64,000 nt of DNA, taken from Bacilli bacterium. GTDB taxonomy: Bacteria; Bacillota_I; Bacilli_A; RF39; UBA660. The translations under genes and the position numbers were made by a program. The stretch is taken from the NCBI GenBank assembly GCA_017541325.1, contig JAFXZI010000005.1, forward strand, positions 1 to 64,000. The letters run 5' to 3'. Within the stretch, counting starts at the first letter, position 1. Each line of letters starts with the position of its first letter. Shown here piece by piece: positions 33,200 through 43,606 of this stretch. Under the pieces are notes generated by a model. The model was not told the DNA's origin. It searched no databases and saw only the letters and a list, made by a program, of their open reading frames with translations.

Positions 33200-33217
33200 T
33201 TTTCTTCTTTTTATTTT
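33182..33217 (+). terminator. Terminator overlapping the end of tig
   Basis: AAAGAAGAAAAC (33182-33193), loop AAATA, GTTTTCTTCTTT (33199-33210), then a T-rich tail. A 12-bp stem spans the TAG stop. Confidence 0.9.
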
Positions 33218-33218
33218 A

Positions 33219-33247
33219 TAGACATTTTTATATATTTTAGATATACT
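33219..33247 (+). promoter_or_regulatory. Promoter of the 33278 operon
   Basis: TAGACA at 33219-33224, a 17-bp spacer and TATACT at 33242-33247. It probably serves 33278-40205. Confidence 0.6.
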
Positions 33248-33277
33248 AGAAGTAGTATTAAGATAGAGGGTGTTGAA

Positions 33278-34006
33278 ATGGAAAACAATGAAAATAAAAC
33301 TCCAGTAACTGAAGAAAAAAAAGTAGAAGAAGTTAAGACTACAGAAGAAGTAAAAAAAGAAAATCCAACAGAGACTAATGCTGAAGCAAAAACAGAGAAA
33401 AAAGCTAAAAAGTCTTTGTTTGCCCGAGAGAAAAAACCATGGGAATTAGAAAAAGAGAAAGAACCATTAGATAAAAAAGATTATATTTGTATTTGTGGTT
33501 TTGTTATTCTGTTCATTGTGGCTTTACTTCCATATTTTGTAAGAATATTAGATGCTGGATATGATGAAAATAGAAAATTTAGTTTAAAAGGTGAAGATCC
33601 AAAAAAAGAACAAGATGTACCTAAAGTTAGAAAAAAACTTATTTGTAATAAAGCTGGAACTGCAGAAGGATATACTTATTCAATTGATATTGTTAATATA
33701 TACGAAAATGGTAATGCTAAAACAAATGATATAACATATAATATTGTAGAAATAACAGATCCTACACTTACAAATGATACTGTTGTAATAGATGAATATA
33801 AATTAATATCTGAAATATCATCTACTGGAATTCAAGCAACACATGAAAGTGGAACAACTATTTATAAAATTACAATTAATTATGATATTGATCAAAATTT
33901 AATAAAGAATAAAGATTTATCAGGACATTTTAAAGCACTTAGTTTACAAAAAACAGATTATGAACAAAATGGATATACTTGTAGTGAAGAAGTGATGGAG
34001 GGATAA
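33278..34006 (+). CDS. Unknown membrane-anchored protein with charged N-terminus, 242 aa
   Basis: The first 65 residues are cytoplasmic and extremely rich in Lys and Glu. One transmembrane helix (about 70-92) follows, then an extracellular domain of about 145 residues with two cysteines (KLICNK and YTCSEE). The extracellular part has alternating strand-like segments, as in small exported beta proteins. No family is recognised. It is immediately upstream of the phosphohexomutase gene (one base between stop and ATG) and near the alpha-2-macroglobulin-like gene, so a cell-envelope role is likely. Confidence 0.75.
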   Translation: MENNENKTPVTEEKKVEEVKTTEEVKKENPTETNAEAKTEKKAKKSLFAREKKPWELEKEKEPLDKKDYICICGFVILFIVALLPYFVRILDAGYDENRKFSLKGEDPKKEQDVPKVRKKLICNKAGTAEGYTYSIDIVNIYENGNAKTNDITYNIVEITDPTLTNDTVVIDEYKLISEISSTGIQATHESGTTIYKITINYDIDQNLIKNKDLSGHFKALSLQKTDYEQNGYTCSEEVMEG

Positions 34007-34007
34007 A

Positions 34008-35387
34008 ATGAAATTAACTACTGATATCAATAAGAATATTTTTAGGGGTTATGATATTAGAGGAAAGTATCCTACAGATTTAAATGAAGATGTATATTAT
34101 ACAATTGGTAGAAGTTTTGGAACTTATATTCAAAAATTTGACCAAAAGAAATGTGTTGTTGGACATGACAACAGATATTCATCTGAAGAATTAGTAAGGG
34201 CATTAATTACTGGACTTACTGATAGTGGTATCGATGTAATTAATATTGGCCTTGTTACTACGCCAATGTATTATTATGCTCAAATCAAATTAAATATATT
34301 AACTGGTATGATGGTAACTGCAAGTCATAATCCAAAGGATGAAAATGGAATAAAGTATTCAATTAATTCATTTACTAATTGTAAAGGAGAAGAAATACAA
34401 GATTTCTATAAATTTACAATGGAACAACAATTCGCAGAAGATATTCCTTTAGGAGAATTAACTGAATACGATATTAGAGATGAATATATAGATTTATATA
34501 AATCAATATTAAAATTTGGAGATAGAAGAGTAAAAGTAGTTTTAGATCCAGGAAATGGTACAACAACAACTATAATTAAAGATCTATTTAGAGAATTTCC
34601 TATTGATTTTGATATTATTTGTGGTGAATCTGATCCAATGTTTCCAAACCACCATCCAGATCCATGTGTAGAAGATAATCTAAAAATGTTAAAGGAAAGA
34701 GTTTTAGAAACAAAAGCAGATCTTGGTATTGGTTTTGATGGAGATGGTGATAGAGTTGGTGTTATTTCTAATAGTGGTAAATTTATTCCTACAGATAAAT
34801 ATATGATTATAATTATTAGAGATATCATTAATAAAGTTACTAAAAAAGAATTCTTATATGATATAAAATGTTCAAAATCATTAAGTGATGAAATTGAAAG
34901 ATTAGGTGGAAAAGGAATATGTTATCGTACAGGAAACTCTTATACTAAAGGAAGAGTTAAAGAACTTGATCTTCCATTTGGAGGAGAGTTATCTGGACAC
35001 GTTTATTTTAGAGACCGTTGGCCTGGATTTGATTCTGGACTATATGCTGGCCTTAGATTATTAGAAATATTAAGCTATACTGATAAACAAGTAGATGATT
35101 TACTAGAAGGAATAAATGAATATTATTCAACTGAAGAATTGAAATTTACATCTACTGATGAAAAGAAAGTAGAAGTTGTAGATAAAATAATAAAATATTG
35201 TGAAGAAAAAGGATATAACACTAACACAATTGATGGAGTAAGAGCAGATTTCTCTGATGGTTGGGGCTTAGTTAGATATAGTAATACTGGTCCAAATATA
35301 ACTGCTAGATTTGAAGGAAATACTCCTGAAAGACTTGAAGAATTACAAAAAGAATTTGTGAATTTAATAGAAGAATATAATAAGTAG
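34008..35387 (+). CDS. Phosphomannomutase/phosphoglucomutase
   Basis: This 459-residue alpha-D-phosphohexomutase interconverts hexose 6- and 1-phosphates for glycan and envelope precursor synthesis. The four family signatures are in order: TASHNPKDENGIK with the catalytic phosphoserine (about 104-116), the metal loop GFDGDGDRVG (about 243-252), the sugar-binding GGELSGHVYFRD (about 325-336), and the phosphate-binding RYSNTGPNITARFEG near the C-terminus. The spacing fits the ManB/AlgC-like PMM/PGM group better than GlmM. It starts one base after the previous stop and is followed 9 nt later by the A2M-like gene, so all three share an operon. Sugar specificity cannot be decided by eye. Confidence 0.93.
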   Translation: MKLTTDINKNIFRGYDIRGKYPTDLNEDVYYTIGRSFGTYIQKFDQKKCVVGHDNRYSSEELVRALITGLTDSGIDVINIGLVTTPMYYYAQIKLNILTGMMVTASHNPKDENGIKYSINSFTNCKGEEIQDFYKFTMEQQFAEDIPLGELTEYDIRDEYIDLYKSILKFGDRRVKVVLDPGNGTTTTIIKDLFREFPIDFDIICGESDPMFPNHHPDPCVEDNLKMLKERVLETKADLGIGFDGDGDRVGVISNSGKFIPTDKYMIIIIRDIINKVTKKEFLYDIKCSKSLSDEIERLGGKGICYRTGNSYTKGRVKELDLPFGGELSGHVYFRDRWPGFDSGLYAGLRLLEILSYTDKQVDDLLEGINEYYSTEELKFTSTDEKKVEVVDKIIKYCEEKGYNTNTIDGVRADFSDGWGLVRYSNTGPNITARFEGNTPERLEELQKEFVNLIEEYNK

Positions 35388-35396
35388 GTGATTCAA

Positions 35397-38300
35397 ATGA
35401 AAAAGAATAAAAACAAAAAGGATACTAAAAATATTGAAAAAGAGTTAGAAGTTAAAGAAGAAGTGTCTACTGATATGCCTACTGAAGAAAAAAAAGTTAA
35501 AAAAGGAATAAAGTATAATAAAAAACTATTATATATTATTCCTTCTTTTGTTGTTTCAATTATCATTTTATTATTGGTTATTACTAGGACAAATGTAGTA
35601 CCTAATATACTTGGAATAGATACAAATAAAACAGCTAGAATAACTAATATTACTTATCAAGGTAAAAATAAATATCAAATAGAATCTACTTCTAAATTTT
35701 TAGTAGAAACAAAAAATATTGCTAAAGATGATTTAAATAAATATCTTGCTTTAGAACCAGCTTATAATTATACAATTGAAAATGTTGGTAAAAATAAATT
35801 TAAGATTACAGTAGATAATATAGAAGCTAATAAAGTAGTTAATATAGATTTTGTAAATAATGAAAAGATAGATAAAAAATGGGCTTTTCAATCTAGTAAT
35901 AAATATATGGTAAGTTCATCTTATCCAGCTAATAAAGCTAATAAAGTATCAATTAATACAGGAATAGATATATCATTTACTCATCCTGGAACTAATATAG
36001 AAGAATTCAAAAAACGTTTTGTTATTGAACCAAAAGTAGAAGGAGAATTTACTACATATGGTAGGACAATTACTTTTATTCCTAAAGATGAATTAAAACA
36101 TGGAACTAATTATGTAGTTACATTAAAAAAAGGATTAAAATTAGATGATGATGAAATAAAAGAAGATTATTCTTTTACATTTACTACTGATGGAAAAGAA
36201 AGTGCTAATGCAGCAAGAATAATAAATGATTCCATAACAATAGATAATATTAGTACATTTAAATCAAGTGATTTACCAAAAATTGCAGTTATTGAAAATG
36301 AAGATGCAGAATATGATGAAGATGCTGAAGATGTAACTTATAATTCTATAAAGAAAGTAGTTGTAGAAAAGTTTTCAAATGCTGATGATTTTGAAAAATA
36401 TATAAAAGGTAATACAACTATTAAAAGAGAAAATCTTGGAGAATATAAATTTCATAAATATAATACAAAAACAGTTGAACTAGATAAACAATTAGGAATT
36501 GGTTATTATCTATTTAATGTATATACATCAGGAAATCAAATTTTATTTAATTTACCAGTTCAAATAAATAATTTATCTGCATATCTTATGAATAGTGAAA
36601 GAGATTTAATTGTTTGGGTTGCCAATAATGGTAGTTTTGCTAAAGATGTAGAAGTCTCTTATGAAGGTAAAAAAGAAAAAACAAATGAAGATGGTATTGC
36701 ACTTATTAAAAATATATCCGATGGATCATTAAATACAAAATATGTAAAAGTAAATAGTGATTCTAAAAATCCTATTTTTGTAGGAATTAAAAATTATTCT
36801 TTAAATAATTATCCATATGGATATATTTATACAGATCGACCACTATATAAAAATACTGATGAAATAAATGTTTGGGGATATGTTCCTCTTGAATTTTTTG
36901 CTGATTCAGTTGATAGAGACAAATTTAGTATAGTATTTAATGAAAAAAATATACCAGTAAAGGTATCTGAAGATGGTACATTTGATGCAAAAATTGCTTT
37001 AAATAATCTAGCTAGCGATTATTATTCAATTGAATTAAAATATAATAATACTTTTATAGGATATAGAGAAGTAACAGTTGAGAATTATCAATTACAAAAC
37101 TATATTTATGAAATTAGTACAGATAAAGAATATGTTGAAGCTGGAAAAAGTTTTAAAGCAACTATTAAAGTAAAACATGTTTCTAATCTACCAGCATCAA
37201 ATAAAGATGTTAGTGTTGTTTTCTGTGAAAAAACATATAAAGGTAAAACTAATCAAGCTGGAGAAGTAACATTTAATTTAACTGCTTCAGTAGATCAAGA
37301 TAATTATTCAAATAATGTACTTTATGAATCAATAGAAATATTAGGAACTGCTTTAGATTCAGAAGATTGGAATATAACATATCCTATATATGTTATATAT
37401 AATAAAGTAGCTTTTGATAAGGCTAAATATGATGAAAAAACGAAAGTATATTCAGCTGAAATATTTAATTTAGATTTAACAAAAAAACTAAATCCAGAAC
37501 TAGAAGTTGTAGATAGTTTAAGAGGAACTCCTTATAAAGGAAAAGTAAATATTGTTATAAAAGAAGAAAAAAATATTAAAACAGTTGAAAAAGAATATGA
37601 TGAATTTACTAAAACTACTAAAAATGTTTATAGTTGGGAAACGGATTATGAAAAAGAAGTAGTTAATAAAAATGTAGATGTAGTAAATGGAAAACTTGCA
37701 TATAAAGTTGATTACGCATTTAAACAAAAAACAGATAATTCATTCTATTCATATAATATTTATATAACTGTTAAAGATTCAAACGGACATGAAAATGAAA
37801 TTTATGATTGGATTTATTCAAATTATTATGATTTGGATGATGAAAAATTAGGGCCAAATGAAGTTGAAGCAATATCATATGGTTATGATACTTATGATTT
37901 GTATGAATACGAATTTAATGCTCTAACAGATGAGTGGGATAAGAAATATTCTGTAGGAGAAAAAATAAATACCAATATTTTAGATAAGACTCAAAATCCT
38001 ATTAGTAATGATAATAAAGTATTAAGAATAAAATATCGTGAAAAGATTATTTCATCTGGAATAAAACCTTCTTCTAATCTAGATTTATCTTATGAAAAGA
38101 AAGATATTCCTGGAGTTGAATTAACTGGTGCATATTTTGATGGTAAAAACTTTTATCGTATGCCAAGTGGTTATTATAAATACAACGAAGAAGATAGTAA
38201 GATTAATATAAAGATAACGCCAAATAAAAAAGAATACTCTCCTGGTGATGAAGTTGAAGTTAAAATCAAGACTGTCGATAAAGATGGAAAGCCAATAAAG

Positions 38301-40205
38301 AGTAATCTAAATATAAGTGTTGTTAATGAGGCTGTATTTAATCTTGTGGCAGATGATACAAGTATTTTAAGTACAATATATAATTATAGATTCTTTGAAT
38401 CATATACCTTCTCAACATATCGTAATTATGCTTTAATAGCATTTGATGGAGGAGCTGGAAATGAATCTGGTGGACCGAGAGCAGATTTTGGAGATACAAT
38501 TTATTTTGATAGTGCATCCACAAATAAAGATGGAGAAGCAACTGTTAAATTTAAACTAAATGATTCAGTAACAAGTTTTAGAATAACAGTACATGCAACT
38601 ACTAAAGAAGGAAGTGTAGGTGCAAATTATACAAAGATTTCATCTACTTTACCGCTTGCAATAGAATCAAATGCACCATTATTTGTTAAATCAAGTGATG
38701 ATTTGGTATTAAATGCAACTTCTATTTCACCAAAGAATAAAAATGAAAAAGTTAATTATACATTTGAAATAAAAGAATTAAAGAAAAAAATAGATAAAAG
38801 TGGTATTCCTGGATCTGTAGTATATGCTAATTTTGGAAAACTAAAAGTTGGTAAATATACTGCTGTAATAACTGCAAAACAGGGAAAACAAAAAGATGCA
38901 GTAGAGTATCCAATAGAAATAATTGAAACAGCAAATGAAATAAAGATAGTTGCTGAAGATAATATTAAAGATGTAAAGAAAATTAATCCAACTAAGAATC
39001 CTATATATGTAGAAGTATATCCAGAGTATTTGAGTAAATATATAAAATATTTAGATAAATTAAACGGATATACTGAAAGATTAGATACTAAAATTGGATA
39101 TTATAAAGCATTAGAGTTTGAAAAGGATTTTTATAATACAGATAATATTATAACTGTTGAAGACTTTTCTAAGTATCAAAAAGATGGTGGATTAAAAGCG
39201 TTAATAAACGGAGATAAAGATGATGTTTTAACTGCATTAAGTTTATATTACACTAATTATTTTGATATAGATTCTACCTCTTATTATGAAAAAATTGGAA
39301 AACAAACAGAAGAAGCTTTCTCTTCAGAAGACGCTTTAACTGAATATGAAAATAATAGAATTAAAGCATTACTTGTTCTAGCAGCAAAACATGAACCAGT
39401 ATTATTGGATTTAAATAGTTATACACCTGTAAATGTTGAAGGATATATTTATAAAGCTTTAGCATATATTTTCTTAGGAGATTATGAAGAAGCAGAAAAT
39501 ATATATAAAAAGGATATAAATAAAGTTCCTGATGATTTAAAATCATTAGTAGCTGTAATAGAGACATTTGTAAATCGTGATGAAGCTGGTAAAACAATTG
39601 ATAATATTTTAAAAACAAAGAAATCAGATGATTATATTAACTTTGCTATTATTTCATATTTCTTAAATAATCAAGATGAATTATTACATGATGAAAAAGT
39701 AACTGTTACTTATGGAGACAAAAAAGAAGAAATAGTAGTTGATAAATATAATGTAAATAGATTAGTTTTATATGATGCAAAAGATATTAAATTTAAATCT
39801 AAGAGTAAAAAAATAAATGTTTCTTACTATTATGTAGGTAAAGTATCAGAACTTGGAGATAAAGCAGTTAAAAATATCAATATTTCAGTTAGTGGTAATA
39901 AAACAATTGGAAATACAATGTATTTAAATATTGATACATCTAAAACTGGAAATGGATATAGATATATGTATGTATATTTACCTGCAAATGTTTCTTTATC
40001 ACCTAATAGTTCTAATATTAAGAATGTAGGAGTATCTAAAGTGCTTGAAAATAAAGTATTAATATCTTTATCTAATAGTAGTCCTACTAAGTTTAGTATT
40101 CCATTAGTTGTTAAACTTCCAGGAAAATATACATTTGAAAGTATTATTATGGATAATAATGGTAAGTATAATATTTCTAATGAAGTATCTTTTGAAACTA
40201 AATAA
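35397..40205 (+). CDS. Alpha-2-macroglobulin-like surface protein without thioester, 1602 aa
   Basis: A charged cytoplasmic N-terminus (about 1-42) and one transmembrane helix (about 43-66) anchor a very large extracellular region. An Ig-like Big_5-type domain is at about 180-265 (PANKANKVSINTGIDISF). The MG2-type signature YTDRPLYKNTDEINVWGY is near 475. The A2M core follows near 1040 (GEATVKFKLNDSVTSFRITV). A helical thioester-domain-like region lies at about 1200-1500. The region ends in a beta-rich receptor-binding-like part. The usual CxEQ thioester motif is absent, and the single Cys I see is in VVFCEKTYK, far upstream. Thioester-free bacterial macroglobulins are known. A protease trap or envelope scaffold is the likely role. 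The ATG at 35397 follows AGGTGATT, so the GTG at 35388 is rejected. Confidence 0.85.
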   Translation: MKKNKNKKDTKNIEKELEVKEEVSTDMPTEEKKVKKGIKYNKKLLYIIPSFVVSIIILLLVITRTNVVPNILGIDTNKTARITNITYQGKNKYQIESTSKFLVETKNIAKDDLNKYLALEPAYNYTIENVGKNKFKITVDNIEANKVVNIDFVNNEKIDKKWAFQSSNKYMVSSSYPANKANKVSINTGIDISFTHPGTNIEEFKKRFVIEPKVEGEFTTYGRTITFIPKDELKHGTNYVVTLKKGLKLDDDEIKEDYSFTFTTDGKESANAARIINDSITIDNISTFKSSDLPKIAVIENEDAEYDEDAEDVTYNSIKKVVVEKFSNADDFEKYIKGNTTIKRENLGEYKFHKYNTKTVELDKQLGIGYYLFNVYTSGNQILFNLPVQINNLSAYLMNSERDLIVWVANNGSFAKDVEVSYEGKKEKTNEDGIALIKNISDGSLNTKYVKVNSDSKNPIFVGIKNYSLNNYPYGYIYTDRPLYKNTDEINVWGYVPLEFFADSVDRDKFSIVFNEKNIPVKVSEDGTFDAKIALNNLASDYYSIELKYNNTFIGYREVTVENYQLQNYIYEISTDKEYVEAGKSFKATIKVKHVSNLPASNKDVSVVFCEKTYKGKTNQAGEVTFNLTASVDQDNYSNNVLYESIEILGTALDSEDWNITYPIYVIYNKVAFDKAKYDEKTKVYSAEIFNLDLTKKLNPELEVVDSLRGTPYKGKVNIVIKEEKNIKTVEKEYDEFTKTTKNVYSWETDYEKEVVNKNVDVVNGKLAYKVDYAFKQKTDNSFYSYNIYITVKDSNGHENEIYDWIYSNYYDLDDEKLGPNEVEAISYGYDTYDLYEYEFNALTDEWDKKYSVGEKINTNILDKTQNPISNDNKVLRIKYREKIISSGIKPSSNLDLSYEKKDIPGVELTGAYFDGKNFYRMPSGYYKYNEEDSKINIKITPNKKEYSPGDEVEVKIKTVDKDGKPIKSNLNISVVNEAVFNLVADDTSILSTIYNYRFFESYTFSTYRNYALIAFDGGAGNESGGPRADFGDTIYFDSASTNKDGEATVKFKLNDSVTSFRITVHATTKEGSVGANYTKISSTLPLAIESNAPLFVKSSDDLVLNATSISPKNKNEKVNYTFEIKELKKKIDKSGIPGSVVYANFGKLKVGKYTAVITAKQGKQKDAVEYPIEIIETANEIKIVAEDNIKDVKKINPTKNPIYVEVYPEYLSKYIKYLDKLNGYTERLDTKIGYYKALEFEKDFYNTDNIITVEDFSKYQKDGGLKALINGDKDDVLTALSLYYTNYFDIDSTSYYEKIGKQTEEAFSSEDALTEYENNRIKALLVLAAKHEPVLLDLNSYTPVNVEGYIYKALAYIFLGDYEEAENIYKKDINKVPDDLKSLVAVIETFVNRDEAGKTIDNILKTKKSDDYINFAIISYFLNNQDELLHDEKVTVTYGDKKEEIVVDKYNVNRLVLYDAKDIKFKSKSKKINVSYYYVGKVSELGDKAVKNINISVSGNKTIGNTMYLNIDTSKTGNGYRYMYVYLPANVSLSPNSSNIKNVGVSKVLENKVLISLSNSSPTKFSIPLVVKLPGKYTFESIIMDNNGKYNISNEVSFETK

Positions 40206-40211
40206 TAATTT

Positions 40212-40240
40212 GACACATATATAATATATGTGTCTTTTTA
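40212..40240 (+). terminator. Terminator after the A2M-like gene
   Basis: GACACATAT (40212-40220), loop ATAAT, ATATGTGTC (40226-40234), then a T-rich tail. Confidence 0.9.
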
Positions 40241-40246
40241 TTTGTA

Positions 40247-40275
40247 TTGACAAAAAAAATTATTTTTTCTATAAA
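40247..40275 (+). promoter_or_regulatory. Promoter of topA
   Basis: TTGACA at 40247-40252, a 17-bp spacer and TATAAA at 40270-40275. This is one of the few units with a consensus -35. Confidence 0.82.
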
Positions 40276-40295
40276 TATAAAAGAGGAGTGAATTT

Positions 40296-42323
40296 ATGGC
40301 AAAGAATTTAGTAATAGTTGAGTCTCCTAGCAAGAGTAGAACTATAGAGAAATATTTAGGAAGTGACTATAAAGTAGTTTCTTCTAAAGGACATATTAGA
40401 GATTTAGCAACTACTGGTAAGTATGGACTTGGAGTAGATATCGAAAATGATTTTAAGCCTAACTATATTCCAGTAGAAGGAAAAACTAAGACTATAAATG
40501 ATTTAAAAAAAGAAGTAAAAGCACATGAAATGATTTATCTAGCAACCGACCCAGACCGTGAAGGAGAAGCTATCGCATGGCATTTAAAAGATGAACTTGG
40601 AATAAAAGAAGATAATTATGGTAGAGTATTATTCCACGAAATTACTAAAGATAAAGTAATAGATGCTTTTAAATCTATTGGTAAAATTGATTATGATTTA
40701 GTACATAGTCAAGAAGCTAGAAGAATATTAGATCGTATTATTGGTTTTAGATTAAGTAAGTTAATGCGTTCTAAAACTGGTGGTAAAAGTGCTGGTAGAG
40801 TTCAAAGTGTTGCTCTAAAACTAATAGTAGATCGTGAACGTGAAATAGAAGCATTTGTACCAGTAGAATACTGGACTATTACTGCAATATTTAAAGAATT
40901 TGAAGCTAAATTATTTGCCTATAACCATAAAGATATTGAAATATCTACTGAAGCTGAAGCAGATGATATTTTAAGTAAATTAAGCAATAAATTCTTAATA
41001 GATTCAATAGAGACAAAATTAAAGAATAAAAAAGCAAAACCCCCATTTATTACAAGTACATTACAACAAGAAGCAGTTAATAAACTTAATTTTACATCTA
41101 AGAAAACAATGTCTATTGCTCAAAAATTATATGAAGGAATTGATTTAAAAAGTGAAACAGTCGGACTTATTACTTATATGAGAACTGATTCAGTAAGACT
41201 TTCAGATGAATTTATTAAAGCAGGATATGCTTATATTAATGAAAAATATGGAAAAGATTATGTAGGATATGTAAAAACAACAAAGAAAAAAGAAAATGTT
41301 CAAGATGCTCATGAAGCGATTAGACCAACTAGTATTAATAGAACTCCAGAATCGGTAAAAGAATATTTATCAACAGATGAGTATAAATTATATAGTATGA
41401 TTTATTATCGTGCTCTTGCATCTTTAATGGCTGATGCTAAAGTAAATGCTACTACTGTAGTGCTTGATAATAATAATTATCAATTTAAAGCTACTGGTCA
41501 AGTGCTTGTATTTGATGGATATTTAAAAGTATATAAGGATTATGAAAGTTCAGAAGATAAAATACTTCCAGATATGGAAAAAAATAGAGAAACTGGTTTT
41601 ATTTCAGAATCAATTGAAAAAGAACAACATTTTACTCAACCACCATCAAGATATACAGAAGCAAAATTAATTAAAGAAATGGAAGATTTAGGAATAGGTA
41701 GACCATCTACTTATGCAACTATTATCGACACTATAAAAGAAAGAGAATATGTAATACTTGATGATAAAAAGTTTAAACCAACTGAAATTGGAATTGAAAC
41801 TACTGATAAATTACAAGAATTCTTTAAAGATATTATAAATGTAGAATATACTGCTAAAATGGAAAAAGAATTAGACGAAATAGCAGATCAAAAAATAACA
41901 GAACTTGAAATATTAAGAAAATTTTATGACGAATTTGATCCGTTATTAAAAAAGGCATTTACTGAAATGGAAAAAGCAGGTCCAGAAGAAACTGGAGAAA
42001 CTTGTCCAGAATGTGGAAGTCCTTTGGTAATTAGAAAAGGTAAATATGGTGAATTTGTTGCTTGTTCTAATTATCCAAAATGTAAATACATAAAAAAAGA
42101 ACAAAAGGAATCAAAAGATATATGTAAATGTCCAAAATGTGGTGGGACAATAATTGAAAGAACTACTAAAAAAGGAAAAACATTCTATGGATGTAGTAAT
42201 TATCCAAAATGTAAATTAGCTTCATGGGACTTACCTACTGGAGAGTTATGTCCTGAATGTAAAAGCCTTTTAGTAGAAAAAAATGGAACAATTAAATGTA
42301 GTAATTGTGATTATGAAAAGTAG
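40296..42323 (+). CDS. topA: DNA topoisomerase I
   Basis: This 675-residue type IA topoisomerase relaxes negative supercoils. The TOPRIM domain is at the N-terminus (VIVESPSKSRTIEKYLG, with DPDREGEAIAWH near 90). The active-site tyrosine lies in LITYMRTDSVRL (about Tyr294). The decatenation and gate domains follow, with GIGRPSTYATII near 465. Three C-terminal Cys4 zinc ribbons are visible, starting TCPECGS, KCPKCGG and LCPECKS. The last has a complete CxxC pair at CSNCDYEK. The ATG follows GAGGAGTG. A short terminator follows the TAG stop. Confidence 0.97.
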   Translation: MAKNLVIVESPSKSRTIEKYLGSDYKVVSSKGHIRDLATTGKYGLGVDIENDFKPNYIPVEGKTKTINDLKKEVKAHEMIYLATDPDREGEAIAWHLKDELGIKEDNYGRVLFHEITKDKVIDAFKSIGKIDYDLVHSQEARRILDRIIGFRLSKLMRSKTGGKSAGRVQSVALKLIVDREREIEAFVPVEYWTITAIFKEFEAKLFAYNHKDIEISTEAEADDILSKLSNKFLIDSIETKLKNKKAKPPFITSTLQQEAVNKLNFTSKKTMSIAQKLYEGIDLKSETVGLITYMRTDSVRLSDEFIKAGYAYINEKYGKDYVGYVKTTKKKENVQDAHEAIRPTSINRTPESVKEYLSTDEYKLYSMIYYRALASLMADAKVNATTVVLDNNNYQFKATGQVLVFDGYLKVYKDYESSEDKILPDMEKNRETGFISESIEKEQHFTQPPSRYTEAKLIKEMEDLGIGRPSTYATIIDTIKEREYVILDDKKFKPTEIGIETTDKLQEFFKDIINVEYTAKMEKELDEIADQKITELEILRKFYDEFDPLLKKAFTEMEKAGPEETGETCPECGSPLVIRKGKYGEFVACSNYPKCKYIKKEQKESKDICKCPKCGGTIIERTTKKGKTFYGCSNYPKCKLASWDLPTGELCPECKSLLVEKNGTIKCSNCDYEK

Positions 42324-42344
42324 TAGTAAAATACTGCTTTTTTT
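42322..42344 (+). terminator. Terminator after topA
   Basis: A short stem, AGTAGT with ACTGCT (one G-T pair), is followed by a T run. It is weaker than most others here. Confidence 0.65.
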
Positions 42345-42368
42345 GTTGTAAAAAGATTTTTTATGTCA

Positions 42369-42374
42369 TATAAT
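42369..42374 (+). promoter_or_regulatory. -10 box of the second VirB2/VirB6 module
   Basis: TATAAT, 25 nt before the ATG at 42399. The leader holds AGGAAGGTG. Confidence 0.55.
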
Positions 42375-42398
42375 TAAATAGAGTAGGAAGGTGTCGAT

Positions 42399-43568
42399 AT
42401 GAATACTTTAAAGAAAAAAATAATAATTATTGCACTTATATTCGTTAGTGTATTTTTTATAGATAATTACACAGTTAAAGCTGACACTGTAAAATTAGAC
42501 AATATATCATTTGAATGTATTTATAGTGATGGAAGTTTGTTTAATGTTACTTGGGCTTCAGATGATGATTCACAAATAATTGTTAATAGAGATGTATATA
42601 ATGTTAGTGGATCATCTAGTCAACAAGCAGGTTCAACTGGTGGAATTAATTACATTAATCCAGAAGGTGTAAGAGATTCAACTAAGAATCATTGTAGCCC
42701 TTACGTAATACTAGGACAAGTAAAAGATAATGAGAATGATGATGAAGAAAGTCCGATGACATATATTAAATATACTTCTCAAAGTGGTGAGCAGTTTAGT
42801 GATAGCGATATAAGTCAAGGTGATTCTTGGTTTTTATGGTGGAAAACATCAGATGGTGCAGATCAAGCTAATAAGAATTTAGTTGAAGGAAAACTTGTAT
42901 CTGAAAGTGTAAAAATATTTAATACAGAACCTGATGATGCTGTTTATTTTAAAAAGGTTACAACAAGTAGTAACGATCCAGTATCCTATATTATTGTAAA
43001 AAAATATGGAAATTTTGTAGTATTAGAGTCAAACGGAAGAACAACTCCTATACTTTATGGTTTTGGGTCTTTATCATCTATGGCTGATGGGGACGTAATA
43101 TATGTTAATGATCCTAGACCTCAAGCTTTTAATTCGACTTCTGGAAATTCTTCTTATACTTTTCCAGCTGTGAGGTTTCAATTATCTAAATCAGCAACTA
43201 CAAATGTTAAGTATAAATATGAAAAGGTAAATAGTGATGATGTACCACCACTTGATCCTAGTTCTGCTCTTTGTGAACAATATTTAGAGCATACAGCAGG
43301 AACTTTAAGAGATATAATACAAATCGTTCAATTATTAGTACCAGCTTTAATGATAGTACTATGTGGTATTGATCTTGCAAGAATAGTATTTGCAGGAAAG
43401 ATAGAAGATGAATTACCAAAAGCAAGAAAGAGACTTATTATTAGATTAATAATTGGTGCTGCATTCTTCTTTGTTCCATTAGTTGTAAATTTAGTAATTA
43501 CTATGCTAAAAGAGTCTGGTGGAGAAAACATGGAATTGATTGAAGAAATTGGATGTTTATTTAATTAG
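42399..43568 (+). CDS. VirB2-like pilin with a large extracellular domain, 389 aa
   Basis: The N-terminus is a signal peptide (residues 1-29, ending VKA). A unique extracellular domain of about 260 residues follows, rich in Ser, Asp, Asn and Tyr, with few cysteines. The last 90 residues hold two transmembrane helices (about 310-332 and 350-372) linked by a charged loop (GKIEDELPKARKR). This is the same layout as the small VirB2-like protein at 3651-4028; compare VPALMIVLCGID with the corresponding VPILLIVLSIID, and AAFFFVPLVVNLV with AALVFFVPLIISLI. It is therefore a VirB2-type membrane module with an added ectodomain, perhaps displayed on the cell surface or pilus. It precedes a second VirB6-like gene. 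Confidence 0.75.
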   Translation: MNTLKKKIIIIALIFVSVFFIDNYTVKADTVKLDNISFECIYSDGSLFNVTWASDDDSQIIVNRDVYNVSGSSSQQAGSTGGINYINPEGVRDSTKNHCSPYVILGQVKDNENDDEESPMTYIKYTSQSGEQFSDSDISQGDSWFLWWKTSDGADQANKNLVEGKLVSESVKIFNTEPDDAVYFKKVTTSSNDPVSYIIVKKYGNFVVLESNGRTTPILYGFGSLSSMADGDVIYVNDPRPQAFNSTSGNSSYTFPAVRFQLSKSATTNVKYKYEKVNSDDVPPLDPSSALCEQYLEHTAGTLRDIIQIVQLLVPALMIVLCGIDLARIVFAGKIEDELPKARKRLIIRLIIGAAFFFVPLVVNLVITMLKESGGENMELIEEIGCLFN

Positions 43569-43606
43569 TATTTAAAAAGATTTACAATATAAGGAGATGA
43601 TGAATA

